Below are positions 8,902 to 17,566 of a stretch of 64,000 bases of DNA, one piece after another. Numbering within the stretch: the stretch's first letter is position 1; each line of letters starts with the position of its first letter. The position numbers and the translations under genes were made by a program. Below the pieces are notes generated by a model. The model did no database searches, was not told the DNA's origin, and saw only the letters and a program-made list of their open reading frames with translations. The stretch comes from Alteromonadaceae bacterium Bs31 (GTDB lineage: Bacteria; Pseudomonadota; Gammaproteobacteria; Pseudomonadales; Cellvibrionaceae): the NCBI GenBank assembly GCA_900177435.1, contig FXAI01000007.1, positions 188,501 to 252,500 of the forward strand, read 5' to 3'.

Positions 8902-8908
8902 GACCAGT
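8894..8908. promoter_or_regulatory. FadR/UxuR-type operator candidate
   Basis: ACTGGTAAGACCAGT has perfect 6-base inverted arms around three bases. It differs from ATTGGTNNNACCAAT by one symmetrical change in each arm. It lies about 165 bases before the lyase start at 8731. Confidence 0.55.
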
Positions 8909-9061
8909 GTAGTCAGCCATCAACACCTAGTAAAGTAGTGTGATCAATACATGAACAGCACTTCAGCGCCCGCAGGAGCAACAATCATACAAAAACAATC
9001 ATGCACGCCAAAAAAACCACCAAAGAACGAATATAACGCCAGAATATGTCAAAAACCTGCT

Positions 9062-9076
9062 ATCGGTAATACCAAT
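9062..9076. promoter_or_regulatory. FadR/UxuR-type operator candidate
   Basis: ATCGGTAATACCAAT. Its reverse complement, ATTGGTATTACCGAT, is one base from the perfect palindrome before the transporter gene at 23430-23444. It is a second, more distant site upstream of the lyase that starts at 8731. Confidence 0.6.
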
Positions 9077-9433
9077 TTACAGAATAATGCCAGACCAAAG
9101 AGGATAATCAGCACTATGTAACCAGAGCGCCACCACCACCACCTAGTACTAAATAATCACTTAAATTGTGCGGAATTAGATCAGCCTAGTACCTACAACA
9201 AACCCCGTAAGAACTTACCTTTAAGGATGCACTCATTCTCATGCTTATTGCTAACAGGTTAATAGATTTTAGGCATGTTTATTGGCTGATAAGCGGTTGA
9301 ATTTAACGACAGGTAACGCAGCAATATCGCGTAAATCAAAGGCGCTAGCGCCTCACAGGAAGCTCGTAATTCTTCACTAAATCCTTGTTGCACCAGCACG
9401 CACTCTATATGAAACAAATCCGTTTCTTCAAAA

Positions 9434-9461
9434 CAAAAAAAGGGGCTCTAAAAAGAGCCCC
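9434..9461 (-). terminator. Terminator of the 9506-13540 lyase gene
   Basis: GGGGCTC (9442-9448) and GAGCCCC (9455-9461) form a hairpin; on the minus strand it is followed by seven T residues. Confidence 0.88.
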
Positions 9462-9505
9462 AACACTACCTCACAGTAACGAATTGTAAATTTTTTGTGT
9501 GCGCC

Positions 9506-12500
9506 TTATTGGCAGCTTGATGGCGCACTGGAAATAATGGACTGCTCTCCTTCTGTGTAAGAAGAAAGATATGGCGTCATACCACCTTTACCCGCAGTAG
9601 CCATGACGTACTTACGCAAATCATCACCTGCGGAGAAGCGGTAGCCGCTGATAGCGCTCTTGGAAGCAGAGTTATAGTCGCCATTAACATTCGGTGTACT
9701 GCCCTCGGAGTAATCCAAGGAGGCAGAACTACCGGCAATTGCACAGTTGGAGTCCGACTCGTAAACAGAAGTACCGCTTACTTTGATACCTCCATCGCTA
9801 ACTGCACCAGCAAGAATGTTCTCAACCCAATCACCCAAGTCATCGCCTTTGCTGTTATCAACGTTGTTCAGGAACATATTGTTCTCAACAACGGCAGCGC
9901 CACCTACTCGAACACTCATCAAGTCTTTACGGTAACCGTAGAAAACGTTGTTAAGCAGGTGAGTAGTACCACGACGCAGTAAGGGCACACGACGCATTGC
10001 GTTGAACTTGCTATCGCCGAAGTACTGATCTTCAGTAACAAACAGGTTAGCCAGCATGGTGCTGGTGATCTGAGAGTTAATGGTGCGGCTATCGCTGGAA
10101 CCATGCAAAGAAGCACGCTTAACGTTGAGCAGCTTGTTGAAGGAGATAGTTACGTCGTATCCGCCCACTTTAATATCAAACGCTGCATCACCGGTGTTAT
10201 CGAAGGTGTTCTGGTGAATCCATACATCGTGAGATTCGCCGGTTACTCGAATCATGTCTGGATCAAGACCGTGATCTTCGGTGTGACCAACGCCACGGAA
10301 ATCAAGGTTAGTCAGAATCACGTTCTCAGTGGTATAGGTCGCCTTACCACTGCTGTCGGAACCAAGCTTGAAGCCGTTAAACAGGAAGTACGCGTTAGTA
10401 CCACGACCGTCAATAGTCGTATTAGAGTCGATCAGGTGGTTGCGTATTGGCAGATCACCGTCGTTCAAATCACCGTTAAAGAAGTCTTCCAGACAGCTCT
10501 CAGAACCACCACATGTACCGATTGGGTCGCGACACTGTGCAGCACTCATGCCGAGCGCGCTCAGAACTTCGGAATCGTCACAGTAGGTAGCGTGCATAGA
10601 GATCGCCTTCTCATTACGGAAGTCGTCTTTATCGAACACAATCCACGTGTGGTCTGTTGAAGAAATCGCATCCAGAATTTGCTGCTCTGGGAAATCATCA
10701 GTAATAACAACCAGCTTGCTGCCGCCGTTGTTGTTGTAGCCACCGGTTGCATTCTCACCGTAACCTACGGGAGTACCCAGCGATTCAGACAGACACTGAA
10801 CGATCTCCTGATCAGACTGCAAGTCAGACTCACGCCAGTTAACATTTGGGTTGTTAATCAGGTCATCACAGTCACCACCGATGATAATGCCACCAGAACT
10901 GGAGCTTGATGAGGAGCTGGAGCTACTAGAGCTGCTTGATGAGCTGGAGGAAGAAGAACTCCCGCCACCACACTGTGCTGCAGCAACATTTGGCCCAGTT
11001 ACTTCGATCAAGTCGATATTACCGAGACCAGAACTCTGGTTGGCAACCAAGCTCAGGTCTTTATAGCCAGCGCCCAGATTAACGACAACGGAAGTGGTAT
11101 CCCAGCTAGTCCAGGAGCCAGTGCCGACAAAGTCTTCAGTGGAAACGGCAGAGCCATTCACGCTGAGTACACCGCTGCGGTTAGTGGATGAACCGTTGGC
11201 GAATCTCCAACGAATGGTATAAGAACCTGCGTCACCGCTTACTGCCCAGTAGACGCCAGCATTGTCCTGGTTATCAGTATTGGCGAAACCACTGCCAGTG
11301 TAACCGGAGTTGTTACTGTCAATCGCACCATCTACACCACAGAAGCCAGTTGCATTTTCCTCGATCTCAACCACGCTGGTACCACCGGAGGATGAAGAAC
11401 TTGAAGAGCTGCTGCTAGAGCTTGAGCTACTTGAAGAGCTTGAACTACTTGAGCTGGAGCTACTGGAGCTACTGGAGCTGCTTGAAGAGGAAGAAGAACT
11501 TCCACCACAATCTGCAACCGACACGTTTGGCCCACTAATTTCGATAAAGTCGATATTGGACAAGCCGGAGCCTTGGTTTGCGACCAGACTAAGATCCTTA
11601 TAGCCAGCACCCAGGCTGACGCTAAAGGTAGTTGTAGTCCAAGTAGACCAAGAACCTGTACCACCCAAGTTAACTGTGGTTACAGAGGAGCCGTTTGAAT
11701 TCAACACACCACTACGGTTACTTGTTGATCCGTTAGCGTGGCGAATGCTTATAGTGTACAAACCTGCATCGCCCGCTACCGCCCAATTGACAGCGTTGTT
11801 AGACGCATTGTCGGTATTAGCGAAACCGCTGCCAGTAAAACCAGAGTTATTACTGTCAATAGAGCCATCAACGCCACAGAACCCAGTTGCAGTTTCCTGA
11901 ATAACTACAGAAGTAGTTCCACCAGAAGATGAGCTTGAGCTGGAAGAGCTGGAACTGCTTGATGAACTTGAAGATGAGCTGGAGCTACTTGAGGAGCTGG
12001 AGCTGCTTGACGAGCTGGAGCTTGTAGAACCGCCTTCGTAGGCAAGGCTAATGTAATACAAGTTCATTGTATCGCCTTTACTAATCGAATGGCTGCCTGC
12101 TGATAGCGGTACTGAAAGAACACCGTTAGATACAGTCTGACTTGCACCATCAATTTTGATGTCGCCATCTTCACCGTCGTTAAACACTAAAATCAGTTCT
12201 GCATCTGCACCAGTAGTAAACGTGATGGATGTGCTCGACTCAATTTTTAGCGCCTGAGTTAAGGTTAAGCCGTTGTAACTTACGGTACCTTTTGAAGATG
12301 ACAGGTTGCCAGTAATAGCAAAGAAGCTACTGGACTTACCAGATTCTGTGATGTTTAACACTTCATCACCATCAGGCGCACCGCCAGAGGAGGACGAGCT
12401 GCTGGAGCTGTTTGAACCGCCCGAACTAGAGCTGGACGAACTTGAGCTGCTGCTGGAAGAACTGGAGGACGTATTGTCTATTTCACAAGAGCCATCTGAA

Positions 12501-13540
12501 GTTAGCAGACCATTGTTAGCACCGGCGGTGGTTTTAACAATTTGAGGTATGCAGTCAGCGTCATCAGGGTTATATGAGTAAGGGACGCTCATAGATATGG
12601 TCGACTTAACATCCGGGCCCGCCGGGTGATTTTTGTCCTTATCTTCTGTCCAGGTAACATTATCAAAAACGTTGCCCTTGACATCCCAGTAACCCATCTC
12701 GTTGGTATAGAAAGTACCCAGAGGATCTTTGGAATCCTGGAAGTAGTTGTACTCTACTTTGGCCTTTCCGCCCGCACGGGAGTTGATACCAGACTTGTTA
12801 ATACTCACGTAGTAGTTGTTGTATATGTGAGCCGTGGCATCACGCAACAAGGGAATACGAGAATCAATATTGATGTAGTAGTTGTGGTGGAAAGTCACCG
12901 GGCCATTGCCCGTTTCACTTTCGCTGGAGCCTATAAGCCCACCACGACCAGAGTTTTTCAAAACACTGTAGGAAAGCGTTACGTAGTTGGTTTTTGCTTT
13001 CATATCAAACAAGCCATCGTAACCTTCATCTTCGCCACCAAAGGCTTCGAGAGTTACGTGGTCTACCCATATGTTTGAAACGTTGGATTCCATACCAATA
13101 GCGTCACCACCGTTGGAAGTTGTTCCACCTGACTTTTTAACGTCTCGTACATGCAGGTTTTGCAAGATGATGTTCTTGGATGAGCGGATATGAATACCGA
13201 TCTCATCAAACAACGCTCCACCGCCAACACCAATGATGGATATGTTTTCAATTTCTTTTAATTCGATTACACCGTCTGCAGTGTTACAGCTACCGCTGGC
13301 TTTCTTGGTATTACCAGGTGTGATGGTGCCCTCTACCTCAATAATGAGCGGGGTATTGTCGTTGGCACGATTACAAATTGCCTGGTGAATTTGGGTTCCC
13401 GTTGTAGCACGTACAACCGAACCGCCTTTACCTCCCGTGGTGCCACCATTTTGAGTAGCATATCCAGTTGCTGCTGTGGCTGAGCCATAAGAGAATGCAA
13501 GGGCGACTGCGCCAATAAAGGCACTGATTTGTTTTTTCAT
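9506..13540 (-). CDS. Secreted double-catalytic pectate lyase, PL1-CBM-CBM35-CBM35-PL1, polyserine linkers
   Basis: A 1344-residue paralogue of the 4757-8731 enzyme. Order: signal peptide 1-23 (SATA then ATGYATQNGG); first PL1 domain about 24-350 with NIWVDHVTLEAF, YDGLFDMK and SRIPLLRDAT (both Arg kept, but RDA replaces RGG); polyserine linker about 357-390; small CBM77-like module about 394-503; polyserine linker; CBM35-like module about 546-684; polyserine linker; second CBM35-like module about 730-868; polyserine linker; second PL1 domain from about residue 885 to the end with DPDMIR, HDVWIHQNTF and RRVPLLRRGT. Polyserine linkers are known from secreted hydrolases of Saccharophagus and Cellvibrio. 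Serine is coded by AGC/AGT mixed with TCN, so the tract is kept at the protein level. Shine-Dalgarno AGAAGG precedes the ATG. Confidence 0.92.
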   Translation of the reverse strand: MKKQISAFIGAVALAFSYGSATAATGYATQNGGTTGGKGGSVVRATTGTQIHQAICNRANDNTPLIIEVEGTITPGNTKKASGSCNTADGVIELKEIENISIIGVGGGALFDEIGIHIRSSKNIILQNLHVRDVKKSGGTTSNGGDAIGMESNVSNIWVDHVTLEAFGGEDEGYDGLFDMKAKTNYVTLSYSVLKNSGRGGLIGSSESETGNGPVTFHHNYYINIDSRIPLLRDATAHIYNNYYVSINKSGINSRAGGKAKVEYNYFQDSKDPLGTFYTNEMGYWDVKGNVFDNVTWTEDKDKNHPAGPDVKSTISMSVPYSYNPDDADCIPQIVKTTAGANNGLLTSDGSCEIDNTSSSSSSSSSSSSSSSSGGSNSSSSSSSSGGAPDGDEVLNITESGKSSSFFAITGNLSSSKGTVSYNGLTLTQALKIESSTSITFTTGADAELILVFNDGEDGDIKIDGASQTVSNGVLSVPLSAGSHSISKGDTMNLYYISLAYEGGSTSSSSSSSSSSSSSSSSSSSSSSSSSSSSSSSSSGGTTSVVIQETATGFCGVDGSIDSNNSGFTGSGFANTDNASNNAVNWAVAGDAGLYTISIRHANGSTSNRSGVLNSNGSSVTTVNLGGTGSWSTWTTTTFSVSLGAGYKDLSLVANQGSGLSNIDFIEISGPNVSVADCGGSSSSSSSSSSSSSSSSSSSSSSSSSSSSSSSSSSSSSSGGTSVVEIEENATGFCGVDGAIDSNNSGYTGSGFANTDNQDNAGVYWAVSGDAGSYTIRWRFANGSSTNRSGVLSVNGSAVSTEDFVGTGSWTSWDTTSVVVNLGAGYKDLSLVANQSSGLGNIDLIEVTGPNVAAAQCGGGSSSSSSSSSSSSSSSSSSSSSSGGIIIGGDCDDLINNPNVNWRESDLQSDQEIVQCLSESLGTPVGYGENATGGYNNNGGSKLVVITDDFPEQQILDAISSTDHTWIVFDKDDFRNEKAISMHATYCDDSEVLSALGMSAAQCRDPIGTCGGSESCLEDFFNGDLNDGDLPIRNHLIDSNTTIDGRGTNAYFLFNGFKLGSDSSGKATYTTENVILTNLDFRGVGHTEDHGLDPDMIRVTGESHDVWIHQNTFDNTGDAAFDIKVGGYDVTISFNKLLNVKRASLHGSSDSRTINSQITSTMLANLFVTEDQYFGDSKFNAMRRVPLLRRGTTHLLNNVFYGYRKDLMSVRVGGAAVVENNMFLNNVDNSKGDDLGDWVENILAGAVSDGGIKVSGTSVYESDSNCAIAGSSASLDYSEGSTPNVNGDYNSASKSAISGYRFSAGDDLRKYVMATAGKGGMTPYLSSYTEGEQSIISSAPSSCQ

Positions 13541-13736
13541 TGTGACGACCTTCTGTTATTGGTTATTGCTTTTGTATCAGTCACGATCAGACACCGGAGT
13601 GCCTACTATCTAGACATATTTAGACCGGGCTTTTTGCTAAACCCGTTACATAAGAACAACTCTGAAGCGGCAAGTTCCTGTTATTGTTAATAAAAAACTC
13701 GCCAACCAAAACAACTGGTTATCCTTATTGGTATGG

Positions 13737-13751
13737 CCAGTTTATAGATTT
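13737..13751. promoter_or_regulatory. FadR/UxuR-type operator candidate (imperfect)
   Basis: ATTGGTATGGCCAGT: the left arm is a perfect match to ATTGGT, the right arm has two mismatches. It lies about 200 bases before the lyase start at 13540. Confidence 0.45.
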
Positions 13752-13794
13752 AAAAAGCTTTGTAAACCCAGAGTGTGCTCATTTTTTTCATAGT

Positions 13795-13812
13795 TGAGTC
13801 TTTTTTGACTCA
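13795..13812. promoter_or_regulatory. Inverted repeat TGAGTC-T6-GACTCA
   Basis: Perfect 6-base arms separated by six T residues, about 255 bases upstream of the polyserine lyase start. It could be a protein-binding site or a weak hairpin; no regulator is assigned. Confidence 0.35.
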
Positions 13813-13899
13813 TGTAAAGGTTTTCATCTGTAAAAAACGCAGTACATCTACTCAAAATTAACGCTTATAGCATGAGAAGTGAGGGAGTTAGCAAGCCAT

Positions 13900-13914
13900 T
13901 TTGGTCAGACCAAT
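13900..13914. promoter_or_regulatory. FadR/UxuR-type operator candidate
   Basis: TTTGGTCAGACCAAT is one base away from ATTGGTNNNACCAAT. It is a second site upstream of the 9506-13540 lyase, mirroring the two-site arrangement of the other giant lyase gene. Confidence 0.55.
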
Positions 13915-13994
13915 TCAACAAAAAACAGTCAAGTCGACCCAAAAGCACTACGAAAGAACCAAAGACATCCTTGTGCACAAGAATGTCACCACAC

Positions 13995-15473
13995 TTAAGG
14001 AGAGAATTTTTGTTGAATGGTATTAAAAACGCCGTTTCGGTAGAAATCTGTTAGATAGGCTGCCACCGTTGAAAGAAAATGCGTCTCTTCGAGTAAGCCT
14101 TTTCCAAAAACTTCTTCGATGGCAATAATAGATTTTGTTGTTATAAGGGGGTCGCCTCTGCTTGAGTCGCAAATTTTACGCAATGGCTCTGCGAGAGGAT
14201 CCTTCACATCGATAACCTGGCCCTTCTCATCAATGCCTGACACATAGCGGATCCAGGCGGCTATAGCGAGGCAGATAATGTCGATATTCCCCTCCCCTTT
14301 GAGCTGGTCTCGCAAACTAACGAGAAAACGGGGGGGTATCTTTTGAGAACCGTCCATGGCTATTTGCCATGTACGATGCTTTAAGCCTGGGTTGGCAAAT
14401 CGTTCACGTAACTGACATTTGTAGGCATTAAGATCAAAACCGGGGGGCACATCAATAGTTTGCCCTGCCTCACGATCCATAAACGTTTCGCACATGCGAG
14501 CAAAAGCTGGCTCAGCCATGACATCGCTAATATGTTCAAAACCGGCGAGGTATCCCGTATACGCTAGCAGTGAATGGCTGCTGTTGAGCAGGCGCAGCTT
14601 CATGTGCTCGTATATTTCCACGTCGTCCACTAATATTGCCCCTGCCCGCTCCCAGGCAGGCCGGTCATTGCAGAAGCGATCTTCAATTACCCATTGAATA
14701 AAAGGTTCGGCAACAACGGCCGCTTCGTCTCTAACGCCCAAAGCGCGGGCCACAGAGTCCCTGTCTGCGTCCGTACTTGCGGGCACAATCCTGTCAACCA
14801 TTGTGCAGGGGAACGTGGTATTCGCCTCTATCCACTGTGCGAGCTTCAGGTCAACGGCTGCAGCCAATTGCACTACCGCTTTGTGCAACACCTTGCCGTT
14901 ATTCGGAAGGTTGTCACAGCTCAACGCGGTAAAACTTTGAACTCCTCCCTCCATGCGTAATTTGAGTGCAGCAACAAGGTAACCTGGAAGCGATTTTGGT
15001 GAGCTGAGGTTTTGCAGGTCGTGCTGAATATCCGGATGCTTGAGGTTTAAGGCTCCGCTAGCCGGGTCATGGCAGTAGCCCTTTTCCGTAACGGTTACTG
15101 ACACAACTTTTATGTGTGCTTGAGCGAGCAGTGAGACCACAGCTGTCGGGTTTTCTGGCCCCACTAGCACATCACAGATAGGGCCATGAATCTGTATCGA
15201 CTCTTTATCCCCATCCCTTTCAACAACACTATAAAGGTAGTCCTGAAGCGCCAGCTGCTCTCGTACCTGGCCAGAGCGCAAGCTGCAACCGATAATACCC
15301 CAGTCCCCCCCCAACTCAGCTATCACCCGCTCAGTGAATACCGCTTGATGTGCCCGGTGAAACGCACCTAGCCCTAAATGAACAATACCGGGCTTTAAGC
15401 GACTGCGGTCATATCTGGGCCGCACTAGGTCTGAAGGTAAGGTTTGAAGGGAAGCTGAAGAGAGTCTATCCAT
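13995..15473 (-). CDS. uxuB: Mannitol dehydrogenase family oxidoreductase, probably fructuronate reductase (UxuB-like)
   Basis: A 492-residue cytoplasmic NAD-dependent polyol dehydrogenase. The N-terminal Rossmann part carries the family stretch GIVHLGLGAFHRAHQA (about residues 29-44); the C-terminal domain carries LRLLNSSHSLLAYTGYLAG, which holds the catalytic Asn/His region. The length fits UxuB and mannitol dehydrogenase. In this setting, facing uxaC, it should reduce fructuronate (or tagaturonate) made by the isomerase to mannonate (or altronate). The following dehydratase (UxuA/UxaA) is not in this window. It diverges from uxaC across a 382-base region, so the two may be co-regulated. 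The exact sugar acid is inferred from context. Confidence 0.82.
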   Translation of the reverse strand: MDRLSSASLQTLPSDLVRPRYDRSRLKPGIVHLGLGAFHRAHQAVFTERVIAELGGDWGIIGCSLRSGQVREQLALQDYLYSVVERDGDKESIQIHGPICDVLVGPENPTAVVSLLAQAHIKVVSVTVTEKGYCHDPASGALNLKHPDIQHDLQNLSSPKSLPGYLVAALKLRMEGGVQSFTALSCDNLPNNGKVLHKAVVQLAAAVDLKLAQWIEANTTFPCTMVDRIVPASTDADRDSVARALGVRDEAAVVAEPFIQWVIEDRFCNDRPAWERAGAILVDDVEIYEHMKLRLLNSSHSLLAYTGYLAGFEHISDVMAEPAFARMCETFMDREAGQTIDVPPGFDLNAYKCQLRERFANPGLKHRTWQIAMDGSQKIPPRFLVSLRDQLKGEGNIDIICLAIAAWIRYVSGIDEKGQVIDVKDPLAEPLRKICDSSRGDPLITTKSIIAIEEVFGKGLLEETHFLSTVAAYLTDFYRNGVFNTIQQKFSP

Positions 15474-15855
15474 GGTTTTTACTGCTTAAAGTTTAGAGGA
15501 TTTTTCGACCGATTGTACGTCAGGCATATGGCGACTTCCAGAGCTTCGCCGGATGGTGCAAAACGGCCTGGGTGTAAAATCAAATCGCTCATAGTGGATC
15601 CGACCGCTGAGTTTTTGCCTTGTAAATCGAGTATCGACTATCTTTAATCATCAACTCGCCGCTGATAAACAAGGATCATAAAAACAGCATTGCAGATGAG
15701 GGCAACTATATTAAAGCCCTTACCGGCGTTTGATCTGTATTATCTGAGGGTAAATTTGATCTGTATTATCTGAGGGTAAAACTGTCTATAATTTCCCCCC
15801 AGAATTTTTTACCTCGGTAGCAAACCCTCCAGCCACTCTCAAAGAGGACGAATGA
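15474..15855. other. Divergent control region between uxuB-like gene and uxaC
   Basis: 382 bases without a gene. The right half contains a perfect 26-bp tandem duplication (15729-15780) and a TATAAT at 15787-15792. I see no ATTGGTNNNACCAAT palindrome here. Confidence 0.6.
15729..15780 (+). repeat. 26-bp perfect tandem direct repeat upstream of uxaC
   Basis: Two identical head-to-tail copies, 15729-15754 and 15755-15780. Each holds TTTGATC, CTGTATTATC and TGAGGGTAAA. A TATAAT lies just downstream at 15787-15792, so the copies sit in the promoter zone and may duplicate an activator or repressor site. The period of 26 bases is about two and a half helical turns. Confidence 0.9.
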
Positions 15856-17271
15856 ATGAGCTTTATTCACGACGATTTTTTGCTTGATACACCTCAAGCG
15901 AAAACTTTGTATCACGATTACGCGGCTGACATGCCCATTATCGATTACCACTGCCATTTACCCCCCGCCCAAGTAGGTGAAAACACGCAGTTTGCCAACC
16001 TCTATGCCATTTGGCTGGCCGGCGATCACTACAAGTGGCGAGCCATGCGTTCTAACGGTGTGAGCGAACATTACTGCACAGGTGGCGCTAGTGACTGGGA
16101 AAAATTCCAAAAATGGAGTGAAACGGTTCCCCACACCTTGCGCAATCCGCTATACCACTGGACTCACTTAGAGTTGCGTAAACCATTTGGTATTACCGAC
16201 CGCTTGCTTAACGGTTCGAACGCCAAGCAAACCTGGGATGAATGTAACGAAATGCTGGCGCAGCCTGAATTTAGCGCCCGCGGTATTATGCAAAAAGCCA
16301 ATGTAAAACTGGTGTGCACAACCGATGACCCCATCGACGACCTGGCCCACCACAAGTCTGTAGCCGCGGACGCTAGCTTTAACACCGCTATGTTACCCAC
16401 TTGGCGGCCAGACCGCGCTATGGCTGTTGAAGACGCTGTAGAGTACAACAAATACATCGACCGTTTAGCTGAAGTTTCCGACCTTGCTATTAACAGTTTT
16501 GATGACTTGATCGCCGCTTTACGCGTTCGCCACGACTACTTTGCAGAAGTGGGTTGTCGTTTATCAGACCACGGTTTAGAGACGGTTTTCGCCGAAGACT
16601 ATACCGAAGCCGAAATCAAAGCGATTTTCGCCAAAGTTCGCGGTGGCAACGAGCTAAGCCAAGACGAAATCAAACAATTTCAATCGTGTATGTTGGTTGA
16701 GTTTGCGTTGTTAGATCACGAAAAAGGCTGGGTACAACAGTTCCACATTGGCGCTATCCGCAACAACAACCCTCGCTTGTTCCGCTCCCTCGGCCCAGAC
16801 ACCGGTTTTGACTCCATTGGCGACCATTGCTACGCCAAGTCTCTGTCAAAGTTCCTTGGCCGATTAGATGACGAAAACAAACTGGCTAAAACCATTTTGT
16901 ATAACCTGAACCCACGTGATAACGAAGTTATCGGCACCATGATTGGCAACTTCCAGGACGGCTCTGCCGCTGGCAAAATCCAATTTGGTTCTGGCTGGTG
17001 GTTCTTGGATCAAATGGAAGGCATGACCCGTCAAATTGAAGCTCTGAGTCAACTCGGTTTGTTAAGCCGTTTTGTAGGCATGTTAACCGATAGCCGCAGC
17101 TTCTTAAGTTACTCACGTCATGAGTACTTCCGTCGCTTGCTGTGCCGTATTTTAGGCCGCGATATGGTTAACGGTTTTGTGCCAGACGATACCGCTATGG
17201 TTGGCGCAATGGTGAAGGACATTAGCTTTAATAATGCCAATGAATACTTCCCGTTTGAAGTGCCTAAATAA
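15856..17271 (+). CDS. uxaC: Uronate isomerase (glucuronate/galacturonate isomerase)
   Basis: A 471-residue amidohydrolase-fold enzyme that converts D-glucuronate to D-fructuronate and D-galacturonate to D-tagaturonate. The family start is clear: [20 protein letters not shown] and then the metal-binding [10 protein letters not shown]. Length and the C-terminal [19 protein letters not shown] block match UxaC. The gene is read divergently from the UxuB-like reductase, which uses its product. In a pectin locus the main substrate is galacturonate. A terminator follows at 17315-17340, and 250 bases downstream there is a decayed copy of this gene's 3' end. Confidence 0.96.
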   Translation: MSFIHDDFLLDTPQAKTLYHDYAADMPIIDYHCHLPPAQVGENTQFANLYAIWLAGDHYKWRAMRSNGVSEHYCTGGASDWEKFQKWSETVPHTLRNPLYHWTHLELRKPFGITDRLLNGSNAKQTWDECNEMLAQPEFSARGIMQKANVKLVCTTDDPIDDLAHHKSVAADASFNTAMLPTWRPDRAMAVEDAVEYNKYIDRLAEVSDLAINSFDDLIAALRVRHDYFAEVGCRLSDHGLETVFAEDYTEAEIKAIFAKVRGGNELSQDEIKQFQSCMLVEFALLDHEKGWVQQFHIGAIRNNNPRLFRSLGPDTGFDSIGDHCYAKSLSKFLGRLDDENKLAKTILYNLNPRDNEVIGTMIGNFQDGSAAGKIQFGSGWWFLDQMEGMTRQIEALSQLGLLSRFVGMLTDSRSFLSYSRHEYFRRLLCRILGRDMVNGFVPDDTAMVGAMVKDISFNNANEYFPFEVPK

Positions 17272-17314
17272 CGGCCTAGTTTAAAACGGCTCGCAAGAGT
17301 TGTTTAACTTTTAA

Positions 17315-17340
17315 AATGCTCGCTTCGGCGGGCATTTTTT
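17315..17340 (+). terminator. uxaC terminator
   Basis: ATGCTCGC, a TTCG loop and GCGGGCAT form a hairpin followed by TTTTTT. Confidence 0.88.
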
Positions 17341-17343
17341 ATG

Positions 17344-17440
17344 TCCAGGATGTACGGTATAGCGCGAGAGCCAAGCAGGGCGGTAGCGTATCTGTACAGT
17401 TCAGGAATTAGGTATGCCGAAGAGGTCATGGATGGCAGAG
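17344..17440. repeat. Degenerate relative of the 48-bp repeat unit
   Basis: CCAGGATGTACGGTAT (17345-17360) matches the minus-strand array unit except at its first two bases, and GGTCATGGATGGCAGAGAGC further right resembles the GTGCATGGATGCAC half. The two parts are further apart than in the array. It is a probable dispersed copy of the same element family. Confidence 0.5.
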
Positions 17441-17441
17441 A

Positions 17442-17566
17442 GCGGTAATGGCAGCAAAAACGGTGAAAAACATAGCTTTATCAATAGCAATAAATACCTC
17501 CCTCTTGATGCGGCTATATAACTGCCGTATTTGAAACGGTTTGTAAGAGTCCTCTAACTTTAAAAA
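17442..17566 (+). pseudogene. Remnant of a second uxaC 3' end
   Basis: Bases 17471-17560 align without gaps to 17221-17310 (uxaC end plus 3' flank) at a constant offset of 250, with about 65 of 90 positions identical by my count. One base is missing near 17472. Read around that frameshift, the remnant gives SFINSNKYLPLDAAI and a stop, against [15 protein letters not shown] and a stop in uxaC; just upstream VMAAKTVKNI aligns with [10 protein letters not shown]. Amino-acid similarity at diverged bases suggests the relic came from a once-functional paralogue. No start or other uxaC sequence is visible to the left. Confidence 0.75.

Larger units (their letters stand above)
8732..9505. other. 774-base regulatory region between the two giant lyase genes
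   Basis: No gene is visible. It holds the control region of the 4757-8731 lyase (two UxuR-type palindromes and a putative promoter, listed separately) and, at its far end, the terminator of the 9506-13540 lyase. The bases just upstream of both lyase starts are similar (GTGACGACC and TATTGGTT on the plus strand), consistent with gene duplication including the leader. Confidence 0.6.
13541..13994. other. 454-base control region upstream of the polyserine lyase
   Basis: It lies between the lyase (starts 13540) and the 3' end of the fructuronate reductase-like gene, both on the minus strand. It contains two UxuR-type palindromes (13737-13751, 13900-13914) and a TGAGTC/GACTCA inverted repeat (13795-13812). 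The short plus-strand frame at 13872-14054 has no ribosome-binding site and overlaps the next gene; it is not called. Confidence 0.6.

Noticed and set aside
10851..12545. Plus-strand frames rich in Leu/Glu (ELEELLEELE) opposite the polyserine lyase
   Set aside because: They are the antisense reading of AGC/TCC serine codons in the linkers of the lyase.
13872..14054. Plus-strand frame of 60 residues
   Set aside because: No ribosome-binding site; it starts within the operator zone and runs into the end of the opposite-strand reductase gene.
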